A stretch of DNA of 64,000 nt from Sphingomonas kaistensis (GTDB lineage Bacteria > Pseudomonadota > Alphaproteobacteria > Sphingomonadales > Sphingomonadaceae). How positions within the stretch are numbered: the stretch's first letter is position 1; each line of letters begins with the position of its first letter. Below, one piece after another: positions 1 through 13,367 of this stretch. The stretch spans positions 1,247,001 to 1,311,000 of the forward strand of contig NZ_JAATJC010000001.1 in NCBI RefSeq assembly GCF_011927725.1, read 5' to 3'. The position numbers were made by a program, and so were the translations under genes. Under the pieces are notes generated by a model. That model worked only from the letters and a program-made list of their open reading frames with translations, searched no databases and was not told the origin of the DNA.

Positions 1-803
<803 letters not shown>

Positions 804-868
804 TTACTCCTGAGCCCCGAGGGGCTTCGAGTTCAATTCAAGTGGCGGAAGGAGGAGGGCCGAAGCCC

Positions 869-5038
<4,170 letters not shown>

Positions 5039-5366
5039 GCGAAGTCCCTGCGCTTGGGGCGAAGGCACAGGTCTGGCCTGCGCTCCCGCCGCTCCCCGGC
5101 ATGCGGCCGGGGGTGGTAATATGTGGAGCGCTGCTCCCGCTGGTCTCTCCACTTCGTTCGGCCCGCGCGCTGTTCGGACCCTGTCCCGGAGAGGGCAGGA
5201 AAGGCCCCAGGCGCACGCGTAGACGTGCGGCGGAGCCGTTATGTTTGTCGGATGAGGACTGCATATAGCCTCGTGAGCGGCCTTCGCAAGAGGGGAAAGC
5301 AACCAAAGCCGTGCGGCGGGCATTGGTGCGCGCAGTCATTTCCCGCCACGTTTCGAGGGGTCGTAC
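5039..5366. other. intergenic region between rpoB and a divergent lipoprotein gene
   Basis: This 328-base divergent region has no convincing gene. It holds the candidate rpoBC promoter, a small hairpin (CGCACG paired with CGTGCG, 5211-5228) inside the rpoB leader, and a GAGGGG ribosome-binding sequence just before the lipoprotein start at 5367. The reading frame extending rpoB through this stretch is not supported by family similarity. Confidence 0.6.
5262..5289 (-). promoter_or_regulatory. candidate sigma-70 promoter for rpoBC
   Basis: On the minus strand TTGCGA (5289-5284) is followed after 16 bases by TATATG (5267-5262). This matches a housekeeping -35/-10 pair and faces rpoB, giving a leader of roughly 215 bases. 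rplJL is detached from rpoB here, so a separate promoter is expected. The assignment is by eye only. Confidence 0.5.
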
Positions 5367-5627
5367 ATGCGCCTGTTGCTCGTTTCGCCCGCTTTCGTCC
5401 TGCTCGCCGCCTGCGGGTCGGGTACCAACGACCCCGACCAGAACATCATGAACGCGACCGCGCAGATGGACCCGGCAGCCGCCTCGGCGGTCGAGAATGC
5501 GACCGCGCAGGGCGTCGATCCGCAGAACGCGCTGGCAATCGGGGGTGAGGCCGCCACCTTCGCGAACGAGCCCAGCGCCGCCGACCGGAAGGATGGCACT
5601 ACGCCGCCGGCCGACGGGCCGCGTTAA
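5367..5627 (+). CDS. small lipoprotein, unknown function
   Basis: An 86-residue protein with an N-terminal signal peptide and lipobox (VLLAAC, Cys17), so it is predicted to be exported by Sec and lipid-anchored. The mature part is polar, rich in Ala, Asn, Asp and Thr, contains two ATAQ motifs, and shows no recognisable domain. A GAGGGG ribosome-binding sequence precedes the ATG. It is the first gene of the plus-strand block inserted between rpoB and rplL. I do not recognise the family; similar short lipoproteins are common in sphingomonads and rarely have known roles. Confidence 0.75.
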   Translation: MRLLLVSPAFVLLAACGSGTNDPDQNIMNATAQMDPAAASAVENATAQGVDPQNALAIGGEAATFANEPSAADRKDGTTPPADGPR

Positions 5628-5702
5628 CCATCTCGTGACGCTCTCCCGCTAGCACTGGCCCGGCAATCCCGCGATTTGGCGCGGGCGCGGGGACCCGAAC
5701 GG

Positions 5703-7175
5703 ATGACGAGTGCGGCGGCGACAGGCGGCTGGTGGCAACGGGCCCGGGCCGCGATGCGGGACGAGGGGGCACGGACCGACCATTTCGCGCCCGACGGGCT
5801 CGACGCTCACGCCCGTACGCTCCAGGCCGCCATGCCCTTGCTGTTCGCCGGGCTAATCGCTTTCGCGGTCCAGATTTACATGGATGGGGATACCGGCTGG
5901 CACCTTGGTGCCGGCAAGTGGATCATTGCCAACGCAGCCGTTCCGACTGCCGACCCGTTCAGCCACACCATGCCGGGCAAGGCGTGGACCGCGCACGAAT
6001 GGCTTGCCGAGGTGCTGATGGTCGGTGCCGACCGGCTGGCAGGGTGGGGCGGGCTTGCGGCGCTGTTCGCGCTGTCGGCGGCGACCACTTTCTGGCTGCT
6101 TGCGCGCGAAGCGTTCCGCCACCTTCCCGCGCGCTGGGCGGTGGCCGCGGTCGGCACCACCGCCGGCCTGCTGTTCCCCTTTGCGCTGGCTCGTCCGCAC
6201 ATGCTGGCCTGGACCCTGCTCGCCGCCTGGACGGTGATCCTGCTGCGGGCCCGCGAGCAGCGCCGTGCGCCGCCGCTCGCCGCCGCCCTCTTGATGGTGG
6301 TGTGGGCCAACCTCCATGCCAGCTACATTTTCGGATTCGGCCTCGCCGGACTGTTCGCGCTCGAATCTTTGATCGAGAACCCGCGCAATCGCGCGCTGCT
6401 CGGCCGCTGGTTCGCCTTCGGCCTCGCGGCGCTGGCGGCGGCGGCGCTGGTTACCCCGTTCGGCCCGAGCGACTTCCTCTATCCCTTCCAGGTCAGCGGC
6501 ATGGAGGCCCTGTCGGTGATCGGCGAATGGCGCCGGTCGACGATCCCGGCGGACAACCTCTTCTACCTGTGCCTCGCCGGCCTGGCGGTGCTGGTCGCGC
6601 GGAAATGGCGCACGGTCCCGCCGCTGCGCCTGCTTTTGTTGGTCGGGCTTTCGGCGATGGCGATCCTCCATGCCCGCCACCAGATGCTGTTCGCGATCGT
6701 CGGCGTGCTGGTGGTCCTGCCGCTGCTGAGCCACGGCCGGGAGCCGCGCGGCCACCTCGTCCGCGTGCCCTGGTTCTGGCCGGCGGTGGCGCTGCTGGTC
6801 GCGGTGCGGTTGGCGGTGCCCTATCATTTCCAGGAGCACAGCAGTTATCCGCTGACCCTCCTCGCCAAGGTACCGGAGGAGATCCGCCGCCAACCGGTCT
6901 ACAACGAATATAGCCAGGGCGGGCCGCTGGTGATGCTCGGCATCCGCCCGTACATCGACGGCCGCGCCGACATGTACGGCGACGACTTTACCTTCCGCTC
7001 GCGCGCCATCAATCGCGGCGACATCGTCAAGTTTCGCGAGGACGTGGCGCGCTACGGCATCCGCTGGGCGGTGGTGGAGTATGACGACGGCCTGAAGCCC
7101 AGGCTTGAGCGCGAGCCCGGCTGGCGCAAGTTCGCCGAGGACAAGCATGCGGCGATCTTCGTCCGCACGAACTGA
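5703..7175 (+). CDS. polytopic membrane protein, GT-C glycosyltransferase-like
   Basis: A membrane protein of about 490 residues with roughly ten hydrophobic segments. After the first membrane segment comes DGDTGWHLGAGKWI and then the VPTADPFSHTMPGK/W..HEWL motif. This acidic loop followed by H and a DPFS block is typical of bacterial GT-C-fold proteins that use polyprenyl-phosphate sugars. The C-terminal soluble part (PVYNEYSQGGPLVMLGIRPYIDGRADMYG) also recurs in this group. I choose the ATG at 5703 (MTSAAATGG) over an upstream TTG at 5676, which adds nine unsupported residues. It has no partner sugar-transfer genes nearby, so the substrate is unknown. The family call is inference from motif and topology. 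Confidence 0.6.
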   Translation: MTSAAATGGWWQRARAAMRDEGARTDHFAPDGLDAHARTLQAAMPLLFAGLIAFAVQIYMDGDTGWHLGAGKWIIANAAVPTADPFSHTMPGKAWTAHEWLAEVLMVGADRLAGWGGLAALFALSAATTFWLLAREAFRHLPARWAVAAVGTTAGLLFPFALARPHMLAWTLLAAWTVILLRAREQRRAPPLAAALLMVVWANLHASYIFGFGLAGLFALESLIENPRNRALLGRWFAFGLAALAAAALVTPFGPSDFLYPFQVSGMEALSVIGEWRRSTIPADNLFYLCLAGLAVLVARKWRTVPPLRLLLLVGLSAMAILHARHQMLFAIVGVLVVLPLLSHGREPRGHLVRVPWFWPAVALLVAVRLAVPYHFQEHSSYPLTLLAKVPEEIRRQPVYNEYSQGGPLVMLGIRPYIDGRADMYGDDFTFRSRAINRGDIVKFREDVARYGIRWAVVEYDDGLKPRLEREPGWRKFAEDKHAAIFVRTN

Positions 7176-7206
7176 GCGCTTGCTTATCGAAAAACGACAA
7201 GGCATC

Positions 7207-7223
7207 TTACCGATATTCGGTAA
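7207..7223. promoter_or_regulatory. operator-like palindrome before the DUF2975/HTH module
   Basis: A perfect inverted repeat: TTACCGA, three bases (TAT), then TCGGTAA. It ends inside the AAGGAG ribosome-binding sequence (7222-7227) of the DUF2975 gene. The second gene of that module encodes a small XRE/Cro-type regulator, so self-repression through this site is plausible (inference). Confidence 0.5.
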
Positions 7224-7234
7224 GGAGTCGTCCG

Positions 7235-7741
7235 ATGCTGTCTATTGCGCGGTGGGTGTTGCGGGCGCTGCTGGTGCTCAACATCCTGGTCGGGCTCCTT
7301 CTGTTGGGGCTGCTCGGCTGGTCGTTCGTTGAGGAGCAGCGCTTTGCCGCCGCGGCGGTGGCGCAATTCCCCGGAGTAAACGTCGAGCGTCTGTTAACCG
7401 GCACGCGCTTCATCCTCGCGATTGTCGCGCCGGTGATGATCCTCGCGCACCTCCTGTTCCGCGCCTTGCTCCAGATGCTCGATACGGTCGAAGCGGGTGA
7501 CCCGTTTGTCCCGGCCAATGCCGACCGGCTCCGGCTGGTCGCCTGGTACCTGCTCGGCATCCAGCTGTGCGACGTCGCCTTCGGTGTCGCGGGCGCGATC
7601 ATGGACGCCGCGGCGGGCGAGCGGATCAGCGGCTGGTCGCCGGGACTGACCGGCTGGATCGCGGTGCTGCTGGTCTTCGTCCTTGCCCGCGTGTTCCGCG
7701 AAGGCAGCCGCCTGCGCGACGACGCCGAACTGACCATCTGA
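7235..7741 (+). CDS. DUF2975 family membrane protein
   Basis: A 168-residue protein with four predicted membrane segments (about residues 8-32, 58-80, 105-125 and 140-160) and the layout of DUF2975 proteins, including LLQMLDTVEAGDPFVPANADRLR-type central loop (split here as LDTVEAGDPF and PANADRLRLVAWYLL). DUF2975 genes are very often paired with a small YozG-like HTH regulator, exactly as here: its TGA overlaps the ATG of the next gene (TGATG at 7739-7743). The biochemical role of DUF2975 is unknown. The ATG at 7235 has a good AAGGAG sequence eight bases upstream. Confidence 0.8.
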   Translation: MLSIARWVLRALLVLNILVGLLLLGLLGWSFVEEQRFAAAAVAQFPGVNVERLLTGTRFILAIVAPVMILAHLLFRALLQMLDTVEAGDPFVPANADRLRLVAWYLLGIQLCDVAFGVAGAIMDAAAGERISGWSPGLTGWIAVLLVFVLARVFREGSRLRDDAELTI

Positions 7742-7971
7742 TGCCGATCCGCATCGACCTCGACGCGCTGCTGGCACGGCAGCGCATGACCCAGGCGGAG
7801 CTTGCCACCCGCATCGGCATCACTGCGCCCAACCTCAATGTACTCAAGACCGGCAAGGCGAAGGCGATCCGCTTCTCGACCCTGTCCGCGATCTGCCGCG
7901 AACTCGGCTGCCAGCCGGGCGACATCCTGCGCTGGGAAGCCGGCGCCGACGACGAAGGGGACGATCAATGA
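7741..7971 (+). CDS. small XRE/Cro-type HTH regulator (YozG-like)
   Basis: A 76-residue helix-turn-helix protein, almost entirely one DNA-binding domain: LDALLARQRMTQAELATRIG, then ITAPNLNVLKTGKAKAIRFS, ending LGCQPGDILRW. This is the pattern of the YozG/YvaO-type Cro/CI group. Its ATG overlaps the stop of DUF2975, and its own stop overlaps the next start (ATGA at 7968-7971), so the three genes are translationally coupled. It probably binds the palindrome at 7207-7223 (inference). A very acidic tail (GADDEGDD) follows the domain. Confidence 0.85.
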   Translation: MPIRIDLDALLARQRMTQAELATRIGITAPNLNVLKTGKAKAIRFSTLSAICRELGCQPGDILRWEAGADDEGDDQ

Positions 7972-8762
7972 CCAGTCTGTGGCGCGACGTGCGCGACATC
8001 TACGGCAGCACCTGGGGCTTCGCGCTCGCCTGTCCGATCCTGTTCCTGATCCCGGTCCTGTTCGAATTCGCTCAGCACGTGGTCGAGATACAGAGCGGGC
8101 TGTACCGATCGATCGAGGCGGCGCGGCTGGCCGAGAACGACCCGTCGCGGATGTTGTTCGGCTACTGGAAGACGCTCGCCATCTCGCTGCCGAGCTACTG
8201 GATGTACCGTTATGTCGTGAGTGGCCGCGACGCCGCTTACGCCCGGCGCTTCGAGCCGAGGGCGGTGCTGCTGTGGGCGCTGCTGTTCGTGCCGCTGGTC
8301 ATGGGCCTGCAATGGCTGGCCTTGTTTGGACCGCCGCTCGGACAAGTGACCGGTCTTGAAGGGCAGGCGGAGTCGATCGCCAAATGGGCTTCGACCCTGA
8401 TTCAGACCGTCGCCGGCATCTATCTCACCGCCTGGCTGGTCGCCTGGTCGCAGGGCAATGCCGCGATCGGGCCGCTCGCGTCGATCCGGATCATGAGCGG
8501 CAGCTTCTGGCGCACGGTGGCGCTGATCATCGCCGGCGTGGTGCCGCTGATGGTGCTCCATTATGCCGGCCTGCTGGCGATCGGCCGGCCCGAGCCGCTG
8601 GTCTGGGCCCTCATGGTCTTCGACAGCCTGGTCGTGGGCTTCCTCGCCCTGACCATGTTCGCCGCCAACGCGGTCGCCGCCCGCACTGCGGCCGATCGGA
8701 AGGGCGTGGACCTGACGCGATCGGCCAATGTGGAGCCGGTCGGGACCGCTGCAGTGGCCTGA
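7968..8762 (+). CDS. hypothetical integral membrane protein
   Basis: A 264-residue protein with about six hydrophobic segments (for example residues 18-40, 100-122, 135-160, 180-205 and 215-235). No catalytic motif is recognisable. It resembles the uncharacterised six-helix membrane proteins often found in sphingomonads. Overlapping starts and stops place it in one transcript with the DUF2975 protein and the HTH regulator. It may be an effector or accessory membrane component of that module, but nothing in the sequence proves this. Confidence 0.7.
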   Translation: MTSLWRDVRDIYGSTWGFALACPILFLIPVLFEFAQHVVEIQSGLYRSIEAARLAENDPSRMLFGYWKTLAISLPSYWMYRYVVSGRDAAYARRFEPRAVLLWALLFVPLVMGLQWLALFGPPLGQVTGLEGQAESIAKWASTLIQTVAGIYLTAWLVAWSQGNAAIGPLASIRIMSGSFWRTVALIIAGVVPLMVLHYAGLLAIGRPEPLVWALMVFDSLVVGFLALTMFAANAVAARTAADRKGVDLTRSANVEPVGTAAVA

Positions 8763-8772
8763 CGCAAGAAGA

Positions 8773-8819
8773 GGCGACCTCTCGCGGGGTCGCCCCTTCC
8801 GTCTACGGGCGCTTCAAGA
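8773..8819. repeat. imperfect 47-base direct repeat, copy 1
   Basis: This segment and 8881-8927 have equal length and agree at 36 of 47 positions by my hand alignment, both starting GGCGACC and ending GGCGCTTCAAGA. Copy 1 forms a hairpin (GGCGACC 8773-8779 with GGTCGCC 8788-8794). It lies just after the stop at 8762 and could act as that operon's terminator, although no T-run follows. Confidence 0.6.
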
Positions 8820-8875
8820 TGGGCGGAAGCGGGCTGCCGTCCGGGGGACGGTCGCCTCCGCCCATGGCGACACGG

Positions 8876-8905
8876 AAAAGGGCGACCCCTTGCGGAGCCG
8901 CCCTT
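8876..8905 (-). terminator. intrinsic terminator downstream of rplL
   Basis: Read on the minus strand, AAGGGCG (8905-8899) pairs with CGCCCTT (8884-8878), and the T-run of the stem end (TTTT, 8879-8876) follows. It lies about 50 bases after the rplL stop, ending the rplJL transcript before it reaches the oppositely oriented genes. Confidence 0.65.
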
Positions 8906-8927
8906 CCCAATCACCGGCGCTTCAAGA
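8881..8927. repeat. imperfect 47-base direct repeat, copy 2
   Basis: Second copy of the element at 8773-8819, offset by 108 bases and lying 25 bases beyond the end of rplL. Its first half overlaps the rplL terminator stem. Between the copies is a further nested hairpin (8821-8863: GGGCGGA with TCCGCCC outside, CCGTCC with GGACGG inside). Confidence 0.6.
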
Positions 8928-8951
8928 CACCGGCGAAACTGATTCAGAAGC

Positions 8952-9323
8952 TTACTTGAGCTCGACGGTGCCGCCGGCTTCCTCGATCTGCTTCTTGATC
9001 TTCTCGGCCTCGTCCTTGTTGACGCCTTCCTTGAGGGCCTTCGGAGCGCTCTCGACGAGCGCCTTGGCTTCGCCGAGGCCCAGGCCGGTGATGACGCGGA
9101 CTTCCTTGATGACGTTGATCTTCTTGCCACCGTCGCCGGTGAGGATCACGTCGAACTCGGTCTTCTCTTCAGCGGCCGGAGCGGCAGCGCCGGCAGCAGC
9201 CGGAGCGGCGACGGCAGCGGCGGCCGAAACGCCCCACTTCTCTTCGAGAGCCTTGGCCAGCTCGGCGGCCTCGAGGACGGTGAGCGCCGACAGCTGGTCG
9301 ACGATGTTGTTGATGTCAGCCAT
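8952..9323 (-). CDS. rplL: 50S ribosomal protein L7/L12
   Basis: The 123-residue stalk protein that recruits translation factors. The N-terminal dimerisation helix ([20 protein letters not shown]), the Ala/Pro-rich hinge (about residues 36-55) and the C-terminal factor-binding domain ([20 protein letters not shown]) are all present and of normal length. It lies 63 bases after rplJ on the same strand, the usual rplJL pair, and is followed by a terminator rather than rpoB. Confidence 0.98.
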   Translation of the reverse strand: MADINNIVDQLSALTVLEAAELAKALEEKWGVSAAAAVAAPAAAGAAAPAAEEKTEFDVILTGDGGKKINVIKEVRVITGLGLGEAKALVESAPKALKEGVNKDEAEKIKKQIEEAGGTVELK

Positions 9324-9386
9324 TTCTTACTCCTTGGCGGGGCTCATCGGCCCCTGATTTGTCGTGCGAAAGAAAAACGAAGAACC

Positions 9387-9902
9387 TCAGGCAGCTTCCT
9401 GCGCTGCGTAAGCGCCGAACACCCGTGCGAGCATTGCGCCCGGCTCTGCGACGGTCCGGGCGATCTTGCTCGCCGGCGCCATGATGGTGCCGATGAGGGT
9501 CGCGCGAAGTTCGTCGAGGCTCGGCAGCTCCGCCAGCGCCTTGACCCCATTGAGGTCGAGGACGGTGTCACCCATCGCTCCGCCCAGAACCTCGAACTTG
9601 TCGGTGGTCTTGGCGAAATCGATCGCAACCTTGGCGGCGGCGACCGGGTCGATGGACGTGGCGAGGGCCGTCGGGCCCTTGAGCAGCTCGCCGATCGGCT
9701 GATAGCGGGTGCCATCGAGCGCGATGAGGGCGAGGCGGTTCTTCGCAACCTTGAACTGGGCTCCGGCGTCGCGCATCCGCAGGCGAAGATCGGTGGACTG
9801 GGCCACCGTCAGGCCGAGATTGCGGGTGACAACCACCACGCTGGTCTCGGTCAGGACCTGCTTCAGTTCGGCAACCAGATCCGCCTTTTCGTTGCGATCC
9901 AT
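9387..9902 (-). CDS. rplJ: 50S ribosomal protein L10
   Basis: The 171-residue stalk base protein that anchors L7/L12 dimers. The start is the ATG at 9902 ([17 protein letters not shown]), preceded by a GGAG sequence in the leader. Typical L10 blocks are visible: [42 protein letters not shown], and the C-terminal L12-binding helix ([11 protein letters not shown]). In bacteria the L10(L12) complex represses its own mRNA through the leader; see the upstream region. Confidence 0.98.
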   Translation of the reverse strand: MDRNEKADLVAELKQVLTETSVVVVTRNLGLTVAQSTDLRLRMRDAGAQFKVAKNRLALIALDGTRYQPIGELLKGPTALATSIDPVAAAKVAIDFAKTTDKFEVLGGAMGDTVLDLNGVKALAELPSLDELRATLIGTIMAPASKIARTVAEPGAMLARVFGAYAAQEAA

Positions 9903-10080
9903 GCCAACTCCAAACAAATGGCCGCTGGATACCCGAAGGCACCGGCGACCGGCTTCATGACCCGCCAGAGCGCAAGGCACTGGCAGGAGCTCATGTCCGT
10001 GGGGCTGGGAGGCGCGTGCGGTGTCTCCGCACGACAACGCGAAAAGCCTTACACCTTTCGCGAGAAACTCTCTTCCCCGT
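9903..10080 (-). promoter_or_regulatory. rplJL leader (probable L10 autoregulatory region)
   Basis: About 290 bases separate rplJ from trpG. The minus-strand leader contains a strong hairpin (CGCGAAA with TTTCGCG around 10038-10063) and, next to the start codon, a structured CCGGTGCCTTCGGGTATCC segment followed by a GGCCGC/GCGGCC-rich stretch. L10 leaders with such structure are known in proteobacteria; I cannot confirm the kink-turn consensus by eye. A palindromic GC hairpin (CCCCGG with CCGGGG, 10130-10145) may serve as a weak terminator after trpG. Confidence 0.4.
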
Positions 10081-10192
10081 CTCGGCTGGAAATTAAGCCT
10101 GCAAGAGGCACCAACTGTCTCGGACGGCGCCCCGGCGAGCCGGGGACGAGCGGGCCAATAGCAGAAAGCGCCCCGCAATCAACCCGCACGGC

Positions 10193-10765
10193 TCAGCCGA
10201 ACATCGCCAGCAGGTTGCGCAGCATGATGTCGCCATGGGTGGTGAGCATGCTTTCGGGGTGGAACTGAAGCCCGGCCTGAAGCGCCTGGGGGTCGCTGAA
10301 GGCCATCGCCATGCCCTCCACCTGCGCGTGGACGGTGAAGCGCGGCGGCAGGTCGCGGGTGCACAGGCTGTGGTAGCGGGCGACGCGGACGGGGCTGGGG
10401 AGCCCGGCGAAGGGACCGGCGCCGTCATGCTCGAGCAGCAGCGACTTGCCGTGCACCGGTTCGGGCGCTCGGGTGACGGTGCCGCCGGCCTCCTCGACGA
10501 TCGCCTGGTGACCAAGGCAAATGCCGAGCAGCGGCACGCGGCCCCTGGCAAGCGCGATCAACTCGAGGCAGCAGCCCGAGCCTTGCGGGGTGCCTGGGCC
10601 GGGCGAGATCATCAGGATCGCGCCCTTCGCCTCGGCTTCCGCCAGTGCGGCGGCGGCGGCGATACCGTTGCGGCGGACGTGGACCTCGACCCCGATCCGC
10701 TCGAGGCTCTCGACCAGGTTAAAGGTGAAGCTGTCGAGATTGTCGATCAGGAGGACAGGCCTCAT
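10193..10765 (-). CDS. trpG: anthranilate synthase component II (glutamine amidotransferase)
   Basis: A 190-residue class I glutamine amidotransferase that supplies ammonia to TrpE for anthranilate formation. The nucleophile Cys83 is in LLGICLGHQ, and the His169/Glu171 pair is in FHPES. The N-terminal LIDNLDSFTFNLVE and the oxyanion strand SPGPGTP are standard for TrpG/PabA. Its ATG overlaps the trpE stop (ATGA, 10762-10765), so the two are translationally coupled. PabA-type amidotransferases look alike, but the leader peptide rich in Trp and the coupled trpE favour tryptophan synthesis as the main role. Confidence 0.93.
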   Translation of the reverse strand: MRPVLLIDNLDSFTFNLVESLERIGVEVHVRRNGIAAAAALAEAEAKGAILMISPGPGTPQGSGCCLELIALARGRVPLLGICLGHQAIVEEAGGTVTRAPEPVHGKSLLLEHDGAGPFAGLPSPVRVARYHSLCTRDLPPRFTVHAQVEGMAMAFSDPQALQAGLQFHPESMLTTHGDIMLRNLLAMFG

Positions 10766-12261
10766 GCGCCGAGCACCCCCAGCAGGGCCGAGGCCTTGGC
10801 GCGGGTCTCGTCAGCCTCGGCCTGCGGCACGCTGTCGTGGACCACGCCGGCGCCCGACCGGACCTCGGCTAGCCCATCGCGCACCAGTGCCGAGCGGATC
10901 ACCACCGCCGTATCCATCCGCCCGTCGCCGCCGATCCACCCGATTGCTCCACCATAAGGCCCGCGGCGCCTGGCTTCGGCGGCGCGCAGCAATTGCATGG
11001 CACGGATCTTGGGCGCGCCGACCAGGGTGCCGACATTGAGGCAGGCCGCCAGCGCATCGAACGCGTCGAGGCCGGGGCGAAGCGTCCCGGTGACCGAGGA
11101 GACGAGGTGCATGACTCGGGCGAAACGCTCCACCGTCAGCAGCTTCGCCACCCGCCGCGTGCCCGGAAGCGAGACCCGCGCGACGTCGTTGCGGGCAAGG
11201 TCGACCAGCATCATGTGCTCGGCCAGTTCCTTGCCGTCCAGCCGCATCTCCGCCTCCAGCCGGTCGTCGGCGTCGGGGCTTGCCCCGCGCGGGCGGGTGC
11301 CGGCGATCGGCTTGACCTCTACCGTGCGGCCGCTCGGGCCACCAGGCGACAGGCGGACGCTGGTCTCGGGACTCGCTCCGAGCAGGGTCCAGCCGGAGTC
11401 GGCCAGGAAGAAGCGATAGCTCGCCGGTTCGGCCAGCCGCAGCCGGGCATAAGCGGCGAGCGGGTCGGGGCAGGGGCCGGTGAAGGTGCGGCTGGGCACG
11501 ATCTGATACACTTCGCCGGCGGCGATTTCCTGCTTCAAGCGGGCGACGAGGGCAATGAAGTCGGGGTCGGAAAGGTCGGGCTCAAATGCAGTGCCCGCGC
11601 GGGCCCCGGGGCGTTCGCCGCTGGAGGTATGCTCGGCGGGCATGGGGTTGGCGAGCGCCGCCAAGCCTTCTTCCAGACGCCGCGCCGCATCGTTCACGTG
11701 CCGCTCGTCTGGTCCGAAGGCGGTGCACAGCAGGCGCGCCGCGCCGCCAGGAGCGATGGTCAGCAGCGTGTCGGGCACGAAAAAGACGAAGTCGGGAAAG
11801 TCGGGCGCCGGCGCGGCGGGCAAGTCCTCGCCCCACGCCGCAAGGTCGAACCCGGCGACCCCCAGCAGCAAGGCGCCGAACGGCTCGCCGCGGGGGGCTG
11901 CCGCCGCATCGAGGAGCGCGCGCAGGGCGTGCAGCGGCTGGGGCCCGAGCAGCCGTTCGGAGGCATCCTCGCTTCGCGGACGGGCGAAGGTCAGCAGCAG
12001 CCGGTCGGCACGGCGCTCGCTGACGCAGGGCGCGTCGAGCGAGGCGAGAAGCGCTTCGCCATTGGCGTTGAGCGCGTCCAGCGCCACGCTGCCTCCATGC
12101 GCCTCGGCCCGGACGCAGGCCCGGCCCATGATCAGGCGCTGCCCGTCCGGTGCCTCGAACAGGCCGGTCCCCGCCGTGCCCCCACCCAGCGCGCGGTAGG
12201 CGGCAAGGGGATCGAGCCCGGCGGGCAGGCGCCGGGCGAGGACCCGCGCTTCGACCTTCAC
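10762..12261 (-). CDS. trpE: anthranilate synthase component I
   Basis: A 499-residue chorismate-utilising enzyme that makes anthranilate with TrpG. I choose the GTG at 12261 because it overlaps the stop of the preceding gene (GTGA); the longer frame upstream is inside that gene. Chorismate-binding blocks are present: [50 protein letters not shown] and [15 protein letters not shown]. By memory, N- and C-terminal blocks ([50 protein letters not shown]) resemble the Escherichia coli type of TrpE more than the usual alphaproteobacterial one. It sits second in an attenuator-controlled operon. Confidence 0.93.
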   Translation of the reverse strand: MKVEARVLARRLPAGLDPLAAYRALGGGTAGTGLFEAPDGQRLIMGRACVRAEAHGGSVALDALNANGEALLASLDAPCVSERRADRLLLTFARPRSEDASERLLGPQPLHALRALLDAAAAPRGEPFGALLLGVAGFDLAAWGEDLPAAPAPDFPDFVFFVPDTLLTIAPGGAARLLCTAFGPDERHVNDAARRLEEGLAALANPMPAEHTSSGERPGARAGTAFEPDLSDPDFIALVARLKQEIAAGEVYQIVPSRTFTGPCPDPLAAYARLRLAEPASYRFFLADSGWTLLGASPETSVRLSPGGPSGRTVEVKPIAGTRPRGASPDADDRLEAEMRLDGKELAEHMMLVDLARNDVARVSLPGTRRVAKLLTVERFARVMHLVSSVTGTLRPGLDAFDALAACLNVGTLVGAPKIRAMQLLRAAEARRRGPYGGAIGWIGGDGRMDTAVVIRSALVRDGLAEVRSGAGVVHDSVPQAEADETRAKASALLGVLGA

Positions 12262-13271
12262 AGCTGCCGGCCGACCGCCGCCGCAACCGCGCCGATCGAG
12301 CCCATCAGCTGCTCGAATTGGGCGGGATAGAGCGACTGGGCGCCGTCGGACCAGGCGCGCGAGGGATCGCGGTGAACCTCGATCATCAGTCCGTCGGCGC
12401 CGGCCGCGACCGCCGCCAGGCTCATCGCCGGGACCAGGTCGCGGGCGCCGGTGCCATGGCTCGGATCGACCACGACCGGCAGGTGCGTCTTGCCCTTGAC
12501 GTAGGGCACGGCGTTGAGGTCGAGGGTATTGCGGGTGGCAGGCTCGAAGGTGCGGATGCCGCGCTCGCACAGGATGACGTTGGGATTGCCCGCGGCCATT
12601 AGATATTCGGCGGCGAGGAGCCATTCCTGGATGGTGGCACTGAGCCCGCGCTTCAGCAGGACGGGCCGCCCCGCCGCGCCGACCGCGCGCAACAGCGCAT
12701 AATTCTGCATGTTGCGTGCGCCGATCTGAAGGCAGTCGGCGGCTTCGGCGACATGGGCGACGTCGGCGGTGTCCATGACCTCGGTGACGATCGGCAGGCC
12801 AAGGTCGTCGCCGACCTCGCGCAAGACCTTGAGCCCCTCGATTCCGTGCCCGGCGAAGCCGTAGGGACTGGTGCGCGGCTTGTAGGCACCGGCGCGGAGC
12901 AGGGTGGCGCCGGCGGCCTTCACCGCCGCCGCGGTCTCGTGCAGCTGCTCGGGGCTTTCGACCGCGCAGGGCCCGGCGATCACGGCCAGCCGGTCGCCGC
13001 CGATGCTCACCCCGCCGACATCGACCACCGTGTCGTGCGCCTGCAACTCTCGGCTGACGAGCTTGTAGGGAGCAAGGATCGGCTTGACGCTTTCCACCGC
13101 GGGATCGCCGTCGAGCGCCAGTTCGGCAAGCACCCGTTCGTCGCCGAGCGCGCCCAGCACCACCCGCTCGGCGCCGGGCATGTGGAGCGGCTTCAGGCCC
13201 GCATCCTCGATCTTCCTGAGCAGGCGCTCGGCGGAGTCGGCGGGGGCTTCGGGCTTCAGAACGATGATCAT
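12258..13271 (-). CDS. aroF: 3-deoxy-7-phosphoheptulonate (DAHP) synthase, type I-beta
   Basis: A 337-residue enzyme that condenses phosphoenolpyruvate and erythrose 4-phosphate, the first step of the shikimate pathway. An N-terminal ferredoxin/ACT-like regulatory domain (about residues 1-70, [10 protein letters not shown]) marks the I-beta class. Catalytic blocks follow: [49 protein letters not shown] and [10 protein letters not shown]. The start is the ATG at 13271. It is the first structural gene after the trp attenuator, so flux into the pathway and anthranilate formation are controlled together by tryptophan supply. The symbol (aroF or aroG) is a naming choice; the family is clear. Confidence 0.92.
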   Translation of the reverse strand: MIIVLKPEAPADSAERLLRKIEDAGLKPLHMPGAERVVLGALGDERVLAELALDGDPAVESVKPILAPYKLVSRELQAHDTVVDVGGVSIGGDRLAVIAGPCAVESPEQLHETAAAVKAAGATLLRAGAYKPRTSPYGFAGHGIEGLKVLREVGDDLGLPIVTEVMDTADVAHVAEAADCLQIGARNMQNYALLRAVGAAGRPVLLKRGLSATIQEWLLAAEYLMAAGNPNVILCERGIRTFEPATRNTLDLNAVPYVKGKTHLPVVVDPSHGTGARDLVPAMSLAAVAAGADGLMIEVHRDPSRAWSDGAQSLYPAQFEQLMGSIGAVAAAVGRQL

Positions 13272-13310
13272 GATTGTTCCTGACGGTGAGGGGAAAGGCC
13301 GGCAGGACAA

Positions 13311-13337
13311 TAAAAAACCCGCCGGGTGAGGGCGGGT
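13311..13337 (-). terminator. tryptophan-operon attenuator terminator
   Basis: On the minus strand ACCCGCC (13337-13331) pairs with GGCGGGT (13323-13317) over a seven-base loop, followed by TTTTTTATT. It stands between the Trp-rich leader peptide and the DAHP synthase start, the position of a classic transcription attenuator. A GGCGGC-rich stretch at the end of the leader ORF could pair with the first arm as the antiterminator (inference). Confidence 0.85.
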
Positions 13338-13367
13338 CGGCAAGCGCTTGGGCGGATGAAAGCCCTG

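Noticed and set aside
10193..10765. TrpG being PabA of folate synthesis only
   Set aside because: It is coupled to trpE behind a Trp-codon attenuator; a dual role cannot be excluded but tryptophan synthesis is the main call.
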